Positions 24,504-32,776 of a stretch of 33,732 nt of DNA are shown here, piece by piece. Made by a program: the position numbers and the translations under genes. Below the pieces are notes generated by a model, which saw only the letters and a program-made list of their open reading frames with translations, ran no database searches and was not told the DNA's origin. Within the stretch, counting starts at the first letter, position 1, and each line of letters opens with the position of its first letter. Origin of the DNA: an uncultured Clostridia bacterium (lineage in GTDB: Bacteria > Bacillota > Clostridia > Lachnospirales > Lachnospiraceae). The stretch lies in contig CAMOXU010000023.1 in the NCBI GenBank assembly GCA_946629525.1, forward strand, positions 1-33,732, in the 5' to 3' direction.

Positions 24504-24944
24504 TGGTACGTCATCATTCATGGGGCCGGTCTTTCCGGAGGTGAAAAGCTGACAAAGCTTCTTGCTGAAAGAGTGGACAAGGCGATGCTGGTCTACCGAA
24601 AGGATCCGACGCCGCCGTACCTGATTCCGTCGGGCGGCCGGGGAGGAGATGAAAAAATCTCCGAAGCTGAGGCGATGAAGAGGTATATGATCGAACACGG
24701 AATCCCGGAGGAGCACATTCTTGCAGAAGATATGTCTGCGACCACGTTCGAGAACCTTGCCAATTCCAAGAAGATCATCGATGCGAGGGGAGGGCGCTGT
24801 TATACTGCGCTGGTCACCAGCAACTATCATGTATATCGTGCGCTCCGCTACTGCAGAAAAGTGGGACTGAAATGTACCGGAATCGGAAGCAAAAAATCTT
24901 TTACAGACTACCTTGAATGGCTTTTGTCATCGGAGAGCTATTAG
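24504..24944 (+). pseudogene. Decayed DUF218 (YdcF/ElyC-like) gene
   Basis: The frame encodes a DUF218 core: YVIIHGAGLSGGEKLTKLLAERVDKA before the only ATG (24573), then LIPSGGRGGDEKISEAEAM, EDMSATTFENLANSKKI and VTSNYHVYRALRYC. DUF218 proteins act in envelope metabolism and normally have N-terminal membrane helices and a start well before the IVHGAG-type motif. Here the frame is open only from 24444 and no start codon precedes that motif, so the N-terminus is missing. The C-terminus also departs from the family after GIGSK, at a run of six A (about 24893-24899), where a +1 frame gives an LNGFCHRRAI-like continuation reminiscent of the usual end. I therefore call it a remnant with truncation and probable frameshift. 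Residual expression from 24573 (123 codons) is possible but unlikely to be functional. Confidence 0.7.
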
Positions 24945-25177
24945 TGGGAGAGCGATTCAAAAATTCCGCAGTACAGCACCAGGCAACCGGTGCTGTTGTA
25001 TTATCTGTAATCTATTGTTTTCAGAAATACCAGAAAAGAATTATGCTAAAGATATTCCATTCGAAGCCGTAGTTATAAAAACAAAGCATCTTTATGATTT
25101 CGCTGTTGCACAATGTTTTCCGGCTAATCAGAAGTCCGATTCGAGAAATTCTGAACAATTAACGGTATCACAATTTA
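24945..25177. other. Low-GC gap without supported gene
   Basis: Between the DUF218 remnant and repeat R copy B. An open frame of 89 codons (24913-25182) spans it but starts inside the DUF218 remnant and shows no family motif or ribosome site. Probably decayed sequence. Confidence 0.5.
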
Positions 25178-25214
25178 GTTGAATCATACTCCATTTTCAG
25201 CCACTCCTTCAAGT
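25178..25214 (-). repeat. 37-bp dispersed repeat R, copy B
   Basis: Reads ACTTGAAGGA-GTG-GCTGAAAATGG... on the minus strand and is 33/37 identical to copy A. It lies about 80 bases past the end of the cas2 remnant. Confidence 0.85.
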
Positions 25215-25294
25215 ACTACATTTTGTTTTTCGAGCGCGTTTTGGCCCATCATATAGTTATCCATCTGACTCGCGGCAGCCATTTCTGCTTGTTT

Positions 25295-25600
25295 TTACAA
25301 CATAATATGCTCATTATTCCCAACGACTTTTTCCTGATAATCCATATCTCCCGTAAGATACCACATTTTACTGTACTGCTTCTCAGTGAGACGGAGCACC
25401 CTCACCACTCCGCTCCCGGGATCATATTCTTTCAGCCGATTCAGATGCGTCTCTGCCGTTTTTCTACTGGTCGTAACCAGCATATACAGTTCCTGATTAA
25501 GAAGAGTGTAGCCGTCAGAAGCAAGGAGTTTTCTAAGCCTCGTGTACTTCATTTTTGTGCCGTGTCTGTTTGTGGGATGAAGCATGACCAGTATTCTCAT
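25295..25600 (-). CDS. cas2: Cas2-like protein, probably inactive
   Basis: A 101-residue Cas2 homologue. Cas2 dimers join Cas1 to insert spacers in CRISPR arrays. The fold signatures are the N-terminal MRILVM strand, LRKLLASDGYTLLNQELYML, and GVVRVLRLTEKQYSKM, which matches the LTxTEKQ block of type II Cas2 proteins. The length is normal. The usual DLPT after the first strand (with the conserved Asp) reads LHPTN and is one residue short, so that Asp is gone. The start at ATG 25600 is 4 bases past the cas1 remnant's stop, the normal cas1-cas2 layout. No cas9, csn2 or array is visible, so this is a decayed adaptation module. Confidence 0.72.
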   Translation of the reverse strand: MRILVMLHPTNRHGTKMKYTRLRKLLASDGYTLLNQELYMLVTTSRKTAETHLNRLKEYDPGSGVVRVLRLTEKQYSKMWYLTGDMDYQEKVVGNNEHIML

Positions 25601-25604
25601 TTCC

Positions 25605-25799
25605 CTACTCCACAATCAATTTCACTTCCTCGAGTGGAATCAGCGACGGAACCTTTATCTCACGCGAGGATGAAAAGACATAGTCATGCAGACTTTCGAC
25701 CATCTCGGTGATTCCCTGGCCTACACTCATTTTTCGCACTCCGAGAAGACAGGCATGATGAAGGACGTGCGCAAGCTGAAAACGCTGTTTCAGGTCAGC
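25605..25799 (-). pseudogene. cas1: C-terminal remnant of cas1
   Basis: About 64 residues (ADLKQRFQLAHVL...SVGQGITEMVESLHDYV...EIKVPSLIP) resemble the C-terminal helical end of Cas1, where a Lys/Arg segment is followed by a helix and an I.xP-type finish. The frame stays open to 25943, but the residues before ADLKQR do not look like Cas1. In another frame, a segment ending MSFRTLELT runs into the same point, suggesting a frameshift near 25795. The catalytic N-terminal two-thirds of Cas1 is absent. Evidence comes from pattern and from adjacency to cas2, so the call is moderate. Confidence 0.55.
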
Positions 25800-26016
25800 T
25801 CTAATGTGCGAAAACTCATAATGCCACAATACCGTAACTCTGCAATAATGGAACTGCTGCTGAACCTGAAAACGGACTGATCTGCATCTGGTATGCAAGG
25901 GCAGAATTCTATATTCATTATACTTCGGCTGCAATGCATACACAACTGTTTGTGATATGCCTGGGCGTTAAATGGCACTCTGAACCGACACCTATCTTGA
26001 AGGAGGAGCAGATATG

Positions 26017-26052
26017 ACTTGAAGGCGCCGAAAAAATAGAATATGATTCAAC
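26017..26052 (+). repeat. Dispersed repeat R, copy C
   Basis: ACTTGAAGGCGCCG then an A-rich middle and ATATGATTCAAC. One base shorter than the other copies and in the opposite orientation to A and B. Confidence 0.75.
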
Positions 26053-26080
26053 TATACCTAGAGAACTTCTTTAGTCTGAT

Positions 26081-26170
26081 ATGATTATAATTGAAGGAAG
26101 AGAATATAAAACAGAAATCGTATATGACTTGCCGGATTATACAACAACACATGGAGAAGGAGATTCTTAG
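26081..26170 (+). CDS. 29-residue open frame, doubtful
   Basis: Encodes MIIIEGREYKTEIVYDLPDY then eight more residues ending HGEGDS-type. No ribosome site is seen. It may be the truncated beginning of a lost gene. It is listed because it is the only sizeable frame in this part. Confidence 0.2.
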   Translation: MIIIEGREYKTEIVYDLPDYTTTHGEGDS

Positions 26171-26287
26171 GTAAAGAAGCAGAATTTGATGAATGATCTT
26201 GGAGGAGGCTCCAAAAATCCAGTTAGCAAAACTATACGCTTAATCCAGAGAGCATTACGATAGCGGTGTTTTACGATGGAGAAAAGC

Positions 26288-27091
26288 ATGGATCTGAAAG
26301 AACAATCAATGAATTATCTTGAGAATTATTACAATAATTATGATGAGGAAGGCCGCCTTCTCTCGAAACACGGACAGGTAGAATATATTACTACACAGAA
26401 GTATATCCACGACTGTATCCGGGATATTTCTGCAAAAAAGATTCTGGAAATCGGTTCCGGTACCGGTCGATACAGTATTGCTCTGGCCAGAGAAGGTTTT
26501 GATGTCACGGCTGTTGAACTTTTTGAGCACAATATAAATCAGCTGAAGGGAAAGCTCGAGGGCACGGAAATTATTACTGTGCTGCAGGGAAACGCGCTTG
26601 ATCTTTCCGTTTTGGACGATGATAGCTTTGACATTACACTTCTGCTTGGACCGATGTACCACCTTTATTCTGAACAGGAAAAACTTAAGGCACTGTCAGA
26701 AGCGATTCGTGTGACAAGGCAGGGCGGCTATATTCTGGTTGCTTATTGCATGAACGAGCCGACGGTGATCCAGTATGTATTTGGAAAGAATAAGCTTTCT
26801 GAGGTCCTGGACTGCCATATGCTTACGGATGACTGGCATTGCATCAGCGAACCGAAGGACCTGTTTGAGATGATCAGAACCGAAGAAATCGAGGCGCTGG
26901 ACCGTGAGATGGCGGTGGAACGCATCAAGCTTGTAGCAGCAGATGGCGCTACGAATTACATGCGGGCGTTAATCGATTCGATGGATGATCAGACCTTTGA
27001 TAAATGGGTAGAGTACCATCTTGCTGTCTGTGAGCGGCAGGATCTGATTGGGGCATCTCATCATACACTGGATATTTTAAAAAAGCTTTGA
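26288..27091 (+). CDS. Class I SAM-dependent methyltransferase
   Basis: A 267-residue Rossmann-fold methyltransferase. Motif I is ILEIGSGTGRYSIALA, the acidic strand-2 end is VTAVELFEHN, motif II-like is GNALDLS and motif IV-like LLLGPMYHL. The N-terminal ~45 residues and C-terminal ~80 residues are a lid whose substrate I cannot infer; it resembles uncharacterised small-molecule methyltransferases of Firmicutes. I choose ATG 26288 because GGAG (26278-26281) is six bases before it; the frame's first ATG (26276) overlaps that site. It has no obvious partner, and is bracketed by repeat R copies C and D. Confidence 0.85.
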   Translation: MDLKEQSMNYLENYYNNYDEEGRLLSKHGQVEYITTQKYIHDCIRDISAKKILEIGSGTGRYSIALAREGFDVTAVELFEHNINQLKGKLEGTEIITVLQGNALDLSVLDDDSFDITLLLGPMYHLYSEQEKLKALSEAIRVTRQGGYILVAYCMNEPTVIQYVFGKNKLSEVLDCHMLTDDWHCISEPKDLFEMIRTEEIEALDREMAVERIKLVAADGATNYMRALIDSMDDQTFDKWVEYHLAVCERQDLIGASHHTLDILKKL

Positions 27092-27126
27092 TTGGAGAAG
27101 ACGCCGAAAATGGAGCGTGATTCAAC
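27090..27126 (+). repeat. Dispersed repeat R, copy D
   Basis: GATTGGAGAAGACGCCGAAAATGGAGCGTGATTCAAC-type sequence (first 12 bases diverged, the ATGGAG..TGATTCAAC end kept). It begins at the last codons of the methyltransferase gene (stop 27089-27091). Confidence 0.7.
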
Positions 27127-27246
27127 GGCAAGGGATTGGAATGTACGGATAATGGCAGCGCATATCGGTTCTGTAACAAGCGCTCCTTATTTGCTACAAT
27201 GGAGTCATATTGAAAACCCATACTCTTTCACAGGGAGGTGGATCGT

Positions 27247-29571
27247 ATGATCCTGGATAAGAAGCAGATGACCGAAGAGGACATCAAGCTCAATTATATC
27301 ACGCCTGCTATTAACGCCAGCGGATGGAGAAATGGTATCAACATCACGATGGAGACCAGGATCACGGACGGCAAGATCAATATCAAGGGCAACATGGCGT
27401 ACCGTGAGAAGGCGAAAAAGGCGGACTACCTGCTTTATCTGAATAAATATCATCCGATTGCTGTTGTCGAGGCGAAGGATAATAACCACAGTATTTCCCA
27501 TGGCCTGCAGCAGGCGATGACCTATGCCCAAATGCTGGATCTGCCGTTCGCTTACAGCTCCAACGGGGATGGATTTTTTGAGCACGACTTCCTGACCGGC
27601 GCGGAACGGGAATTGAAGCTGGAAGAGTTTCCCACGGTCGATGAGCTTGTCGATCGATATAAGAAGGGAAGGAACAACGGAGAGGGCCTGAATGAACAGG
27701 AACTGAAGCTGATCGACCAGCCTTTCTATTCTAGTCAGAATACCTACCCGCCCCGGTACTATCAGCGAAATGCTGTCAACCGCACGCTGGACGCTATTGC
27801 GAGAGGACAGGACAGGATCCTGCTTGTCATGGCCACAGGTACCGGTAAGACGTATACAGCATTTCAGATTGTGTACCGGCTCCTTACGAGCGGGGTGAAG
27901 CGGAAGGTCCTGTATCTTGCGGACCGCAACAACCTGGTCGACCAGTCGATCCAGCAGGACTTCGCTCCGTTGGAGAAGGTCATCCACAAGGTGAACTTTG
28001 CCAGGGATAAGAAGGATACGATCACAGCCTATCAGGTGTATTTTGCCCTGTACCAGCAGCTGATCGGGGACAATGACCAGGAACATTACAGCGAGCTCTT
28101 TGATCCGGATTTCTTCGACCTGATCATTGTGGATGAGTGCCACAGAGGGTCCGCAAAAGAGGACAGCCGATGGAGACGGATATTGGAGTATTTTACAAAT
28201 GCTGCGCAGATCGGCATGACCGCGACTCCCAAAGAGACGATGTATGTATCGAACATCGAGTATTTTGGCAAGCCGGTTTATGAGTACAGCCTGAAGACAG
28301 GAATTGAAGATGGATTTCTTGCCCCTTTCCGGGTGTTGGGAATGACGATGAATATCAGCGACGGCTGGCGTCCGTACAAGGGGCAGCTGGATTATTACGG
28401 CAATGAGATCGAGGACCGCATTTACAACAACCGGGATTTCGATTACAGCATTATCCTCGCAGACCGTATTCAGGAGGTGGCCTTCCGGATTACTGAGTAC
28501 CTGAAGAAATACGGCAGGATGCAGAAGACAATCGTGTTCTGCGCGACGGAGGAAGCAGCGGAGCGGATGCGCATTGCCCTTGTGAACATGAACAAGGATA
28601 TGGTCCAGAAGAATCCGGATTATGTGGTACGTATCACCGGCAGTGATGAGTACGGGAAGAAGAAACTGGATTATTTCATTTCCGTTGCATCGAAGTATCC
28701 GGTCATCGCGACAACGTCAGAGCTGCTTTCCACAGGTTCGGACTGCAAGATGACAAAGCTGATCGTTCTGGATAAAAATGTAAATTCCATGACCCAGTTC
28801 AAGCAGATCATCGGGCGCGGCACCCGTGTCCGGGAAGATCAGGGAAAACTCAGCTTCACGATCATGGATTTCAGGGGCGTTGCCCGTCTTTTTGCTGATC
28901 CTGACTGGGACGGACCGGTTGAGCAGATGGATGACTTTGATCCCACGAAGGGGCCAAAAAAGAAGGATGGAAATGATCCCGTGATCGTCGATCCGACTCC
29001 TGTTCCGTATGTGGATACGGAGGGTGCTAAAGTCCATTTGGTGCAGGAGACGGTTTCCGTATATGATGCAAATGGAAAGCTCCTGCGCCAGGAGAACATA
29101 ATTGATTACACAAGAAGAAATATCCGCGGCGATTATGCGGATCTTGGAGCCTTCGTGAAAAAATGGTCGGAGACAGAGAAAAAAGAAGCGATCACGCAGG
29201 AGCTGAGGGGGCATGGCATTGATCTCGAACAGCTTAAGAAAGACCAGCACATGGAAGATGTCGATGACTTCGATTTCATCACGCATGTAGCTTATGACCA
29301 GAAACCGCTGACCAGAAGAGAACGTGCCGAGAATGTGAAAAAGCGCGATTTCCTGCACAAGTACAGCGGTGTGGCAAGACAGGTCATCGAGGCGCTTCTT
29401 GAGAAGTACGCCAACGATGGCATTACGGAGATAGAAAAGACAGAGGTGCTCAGGCTCGACCCATTCAGGCGGATGGGGAACCCGGCACGCATAGCAAAAC
29501 TCTTCGGAGGCAAGGACGGCTATCTGAAAGCGGTCAAAGAACTGGAAGAACAAATCTACGGGATAGGATGA
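27247..29571 (+). CDS. hsdR: Type I restriction endonuclease subunit HsdR
   Basis: A 774-residue motor/nuclease subunit that translocates DNA and cleaves unmethylated targets in complex with HsdM and HsdS. The N-terminal nuclease domain has the E-x-K signature in VVEAKDNNHS near residue 75. The helicase part has Walker A MATGTGKTYTAF (~195), Walker B-like VDECHRGS (~296), MTATPKE, and motif VI QIIGRGTRVRE (~520). The C-terminal ~200 residues bind the methylase core. The length is at the short end for HsdR but complete. The frame begins at GTG 27238, but GGGAGG (27233-27238) supports ATG 27247. A possible -10 TACAAT lies at 27195-27200. First gene of an hsdR-hsdM-hsdS operon. Confidence 0.93.
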   Translation: MILDKKQMTEEDIKLNYITPAINASGWRNGINITMETRITDGKINIKGNMAYREKAKKADYLLYLNKYHPIAVVEAKDNNHSISHGLQQAMTYAQMLDLPFAYSSNGDGFFEHDFLTGAERELKLEEFPTVDELVDRYKKGRNNGEGLNEQELKLIDQPFYSSQNTYPPRYYQRNAVNRTLDAIARGQDRILLVMATGTGKTYTAFQIVYRLLTSGVKRKVLYLADRNNLVDQSIQQDFAPLEKVIHKVNFARDKKDTITAYQVYFALYQQLIGDNDQEHYSELFDPDFFDLIIVDECHRGSAKEDSRWRRILEYFTNAAQIGMTATPKETMYVSNIEYFGKPVYEYSLKTGIEDGFLAPFRVLGMTMNISDGWRPYKGQLDYYGNEIEDRIYNNRDFDYSIILADRIQEVAFRITEYLKKYGRMQKTIVFCATEEAAERMRIALVNMNKDMVQKNPDYVVRITGSDEYGKKKLDYFISVASKYPVIATTSELLSTGSDCKMTKLIVLDKNVNSMTQFKQIIGRGTRVREDQGKLSFTIMDFRGVARLFADPDWDGPVEQMDDFDPTKGPKKKDGNDPVIVDPTPVPYVDTEGAKVHLVQETVSVYDANGKLLRQENIIDYTRRNIRGDYADLGAFVKKWSETEKKEAITQELRGHGIDLEQLKKDQHMEDVDDFDFITHVAYDQKPLTRRERAENVKKRDFLHKYSGVARQVIEALLEKYANDGITEIEKTEVLRLDPFRRMGNPARIAKLFGGKDGYLKAVKELEEQIYGIG

Positions 29572-29578
29572 CAATATT

Positions 29579-31066
29579 ATGAGTGATTTGGGAAGCTTTG
29601 TAAAACGGCTGAGAGATATCATGCGCAATGACGCAGGCATCAACGGCGATGCCCAGCGCATCGAGCAGATCGCGTGGATGCTTTTCCTGAAAGTGTACGA
29701 TGCGCAGGAAGAGAACTGGGAATTCGATGACGAGGAGTATGTTTCCATCATCCCGGAGGACTGCCGGTGGAGAAACTGGGCGGTAGATGACGGCAAAGGT
29801 ACTGCGCTGACCGGAGACCAGCTCCTGGAGTTCGTCAACAATACGCTGTTCCCGACGCTCAAGGGACTGGACGTGGATGCAGATACACCGATCCGGAAAG
29901 CGATCGTGAAGTCTACATTTGAAGACGCCAACCAGTACATGAAAGATGGTGTGCTCCTTCGGCAGGTGCTCAACATCATCGACAGCGTTGATTTCGGTGA
30001 CTATGAAGAGAGTCACGCGTTTGGCGACATTTACGAAGTGATCCTGAAGGAGCTGCAGAGCGCCGGAAGTGCGGGTGAGTTCTATACACCCCGTGCCGTG
30101 ACGGATTTCATGGCGGAGATGATCAAACCGCAGATCGGGGAGGTCATGGCAGATTTTGCCTGCGGCACAGGCGGCTTCCTCGTGAGCTGGATCAAGAGAC
30201 TGGAAGATCAGGTGGTGACAACAGAGGACTCTGATGCTATGCACAGATCCATTTACGGCATCGAGAAAAAGCAGTTCCCCTACATGCTCTGTGTCACGAA
30301 CATGCTTCTTCATGGTGTGGACGTGCCGCGTGTATATCATGACAACTCTCTGCTCAAAGACGTGCTCGATTACACGGAGAAGGATCAGTTTGACGTGGTG
30401 CTCATGAATCCTCCATACGGCGGTTCAGAAAAGGCAGACGTGAAGGGACATTTTCCGGCTGACCTCGCAAGTTCCGAGACAGCCGATCTTTTCATGTCTG
30501 TAATTATGTACAGACTGAAGCAGGAGGGGCGCGCAGCGGTGATCCTTCCCGATGGTTTCCTGTTCGGCACGGATAATACGAAGGTGGCTATTAAGAAGAA
30601 GCTGCTGAGCGAGTTCAACCTGCATACGATCATTCGCATGCCCGGCAGTGTTTTCTCGCCGTATACATCCATAACGACGAATATCCTGTTCTTTGAGCGG
30701 GAAGGAACCACAAAAAATGTGTGGTTCTACCGTATGGATATGCCGGAGGGCTATAAGCATTTTTCCAAGACCAAGCCGATGAAGTCCGAGCACTTTGATT
30801 CGGTGCGCGAGTGGTGGGAGAATCGTGTCGAGATTAAGGATGCGGATACAGATACCTTCAAGTCGAAGTGCTTTACCGCTGCCGAGATTGCGGAGGGCAA
30901 CTACAATCTTGATCTCTGTGGCTATCCGCACGAGGAGGAGGAGATTCTGCCTCCGAGGGAGTTGATCCAGCAGTATCAGGAGAAGAGGGCGAGCCTCAAT
31001 GCGGATATTGATAGGATCCTTGCCAAGATCACGGACATCCTTGGGATAGAAGAGGGTGGTGAGTGA
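29579..31066 (+). CDS. hsdM: Type I modification methylase HsdM
   Basis: A 495-residue N6-adenine methyltransferase subunit. The N-terminal helical domain (MSDLGSFVKRLRDIMRND) is followed by the AdoMet-binding motif ADFACGTGGFLVS near 193 and the catalytic NPPYGG near 277. EFYTPRAVTDFMAEMI is the usual linker block preceding motif I. The length is typical. It starts 7 bases after hsdR stops and its stop lies within a few bases of the hsdS start, so the three are one operon. Confidence 0.95.
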   Translation: MSDLGSFVKRLRDIMRNDAGINGDAQRIEQIAWMLFLKVYDAQEENWEFDDEEYVSIIPEDCRWRNWAVDDGKGTALTGDQLLEFVNNTLFPTLKGLDVDADTPIRKAIVKSTFEDANQYMKDGVLLRQVLNIIDSVDFGDYEESHAFGDIYEVILKELQSAGSAGEFYTPRAVTDFMAEMIKPQIGEVMADFACGTGGFLVSWIKRLEDQVVTTEDSDAMHRSIYGIEKKQFPYMLCVTNMLLHGVDVPRVYHDNSLLKDVLDYTEKDQFDVVLMNPPYGGSEKADVKGHFPADLASSETADLFMSVIMYRLKQEGRAAVILPDGFLFGTDNTKVAIKKKLLSEFNLHTIIRMPGSVFSPYTSITTNILFFEREGTTKNVWFYRMDMPEGYKHFSKTKPMKSEHFDSVREWWENRVEIKDADTDTFKSKCFTAAEIAEGNYNLDLCGYPHEEEEILPPRELIQQYQEKRASLNADIDRILAKITDILGIEEGGE

Positions 31067-31067
31067 G

Positions 31068-32534
31068 ATGATGACGGCGGAACAGTTGAAGGCTTCAATT
31101 CTTCAGATGGCGATGCAGGGAAAGCTGGTGGAACAGAGACCGGAGGAAGAAACGGGAGAAGAGCTGTATAAAGAGATACAGGCAGAGAAGAAAAAGCTGA
31201 TTAAAGAAGGGAAGATAAAAAATCAAAAGCCTCTTTCGGATATCAGTGAAGCGGAAATACCATTTGATATTCCAGACACTTGGAAATGGGTCCGTTTAGG
31301 TGACATAACAGAGTTGATTATGGGACAATCACCGAAAGGAGAGAATGTCTTTGAAGGTGGTCAGGGGATTGAATTTCACCAAGGAAAAATACACTTTTCT
31401 GACGATTATTTACTCGAATCAACGCTGACTACTAATGCTCCAACCAAGATCGTTGAGTCTAATACAGTGTTATTGTGTGTACGTGCTCCCGTTGGAACGG
31501 TCAATATTACACCTCGGACAATATGTATCGGAAGAGGATTGTGTGGTGTAAGGGTTTTTGGAGGAATGGATCCTTATTTCATGTTGAACTGGCTTCGTGC
31601 AATTAAGGATAGTTTTGTAAAGAAAGCAACGGGAACGACTTTTATTGCAATCACTGGAAAAGTGGTAGAGGAGGAAGTAATTCCCCTTCCTCCACTTGCA
31701 GAGCAAAAACGCATCGTCGCAAAGATCGAAGAGCTGATGCCCTTCATGGAGCAGTATGCGGCAGCGAACACCAAGCTGAACACTCTCAATGCCTCGTTCC
31801 CGGAAATGATGAAGAAGTCGATCCTTCAGGAAGCGGTGCAGGGGAAGCTCGTACCACAGGATCCTAACGATGAACCGGCGAGTGTGCTGCTGAAGAAAAT
31901 TGCAGAAGAGAAGAAGAGGCTGATTAAGGAAGGGAAGATAAAGAAACAGAAACCACTGCCTGAGATTACGGAAGACGAGATTCCTTTTGATATTCCGGAA
32001 AGTTGGGAGTGGGTAAGATTGGGGACTGTTATTACTGATACAGAGGCAGGGAAGAGTCCACAATGCAAAAATAGACCCGCAAAAAATGAAGAATGGGGTG
32101 TCATTAAAACTACTGCTATCCAAGACGGTTATTTTTTGAAAGAAGAAAACAAAGTATTACCCGAAGGGTTTGAGATTAAAGAAGCACAGATTATTCATGC
32201 AGAAGACCTATTGATAACTCGTGCTGGCCCGCAAAACAGAACTGGAATTACTTGCATTGTGGAAGAAGAACCTGAAAGACTAATTCTATCTGACAAAACA
32301 GTGCGATTAGCTTATTTGAAAGGTCTAGTGAATCATAAGTATCTTATGTATGTAATAAAAAGTCCTGCGGTACAGAGTTTTGTATCAGCCACCAAAAGTG
32401 GAATGGCGGCTTCTCAAGTGAATATTTCTCAAGACAAAATGAAATTGTTTATTATTCCGTTACCACCACTTGAGGAACAGGATAGAATTGTTACTGCACT
32501 AGACAGAGTCCTTCCAGAGCTAAGGTTTAAATGA
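31068..32534 (+). CDS. hsdS: Type I specificity subunit HsdS
   Basis: A 488-residue DNA-recognition subunit with two target-recognition domains. Both are bordered by a repeated segment: SILQMAMQGKLV...LIKEGKIKNQKPL...IPFDIPDTWKWVRLG at the start and SILQEAVQGKLV...LIKEGKIKKQKPL...IPFDIPESWEWVRLG in the middle. Each recognition domain ends in IPLPPLxEQxRIV. Domain 1 covers about residues 80-210 and domain 2 about 320-465. The domain DNA is clearly more AT-rich than the conserved repeats, a sign of independent exchange. The recognition sequence cannot be deduced. ATG 31068 follows GGTGAG; ATG 31071 is nearly as good. The frame's GTG at 31056 overlaps hsdM further. Confidence 0.92.
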   Translation: MMTAEQLKASILQMAMQGKLVEQRPEEETGEELYKEIQAEKKKLIKEGKIKNQKPLSDISEAEIPFDIPDTWKWVRLGDITELIMGQSPKGENVFEGGQGIEFHQGKIHFSDDYLLESTLTTNAPTKIVESNTVLLCVRAPVGTVNITPRTICIGRGLCGVRVFGGMDPYFMLNWLRAIKDSFVKKATGTTFIAITGKVVEEEVIPLPPLAEQKRIVAKIEELMPFMEQYAAANTKLNTLNASFPEMMKKSILQEAVQGKLVPQDPNDEPASVLLKKIAEEKKRLIKEGKIKKQKPLPEITEDEIPFDIPESWEWVRLGTVITDTEAGKSPQCKNRPAKNEEWGVIKTTAIQDGYFLKEENKVLPEGFEIKEAQIIHAEDLLITRAGPQNRTGITCIVEEEPERLILSDKTVRLAYLKGLVNHKYLMYVIKSPAVQSFVSATKSGMAASQVNISQDKMKLFIIPLPPLEEQDRIVTALDRVLPELRFK

Positions 32535-32673
32535 GTAGCAATCCTGCTCTGAATTGGGAATTTTTTTATAAGCCTGCTGTGTTATGCCAAATTATATCGA
32601 TTTGTGACATAACCCGTTACTGTGTCGCATCAGATAAAGCAGCCTCGAGAGAAATTGAATCAGGAGCGCCGAT

Positions 32674-32745
32674 ATGAAAAAGATGTTTGTGCCGATCAAT
32701 GAAAAGGACAAGAACGTGGCAAAGGGATACGCATTTGTAAAATGA
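32674..32745 (+). CDS. 23-residue open frame with good ribosome site, unknown
   Basis: Encodes MKKMFVPINEKDKNVAKGYA plus three residues. AGGAG lies 7 bases before the ATG. It resembles nothing I recognise; it could be the start of a truncated gene between hsdS and the peptidase, or a small peptide. Confidence 0.3.
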   Translation: MKKMFVPINEKDKNVAKGYAFVK

Positions 32746-32776
32746 GGCCGTTTCGGCTGCGAAAAAGAGGTGGCGT

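Larger units (their letters stand above)
25800..26280. other. Decayed low-GC stretch between cas remnant and methyltransferase
   Basis: Contains repeat R copy C (26017-26052), a partial duplicate of its start (CTTGAAGGAGGAGC at about 25997) and a 29-codon frame at 26081-26170. Stops are frequent in all frames. I see no gene of substance. Confidence 0.5.

Noticed and set aside
24387-24830. 147-codon minus-strand open frame over the DUF218 remnant
   Set aside because: DUF218 signatures are on the plus strand; the minus frame has none.
24356-27126. A CRISPR array made of the four 37-bp repeats
   Set aside because: Copies are hundreds of bases apart and in two orientations, so this is not an array, though relic repeats remain possible.
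32535-32600. Terminator after hsdS
   Set aside because: A T run exists (about 32564-32570) but the preceding bases do not form a convincing stem.
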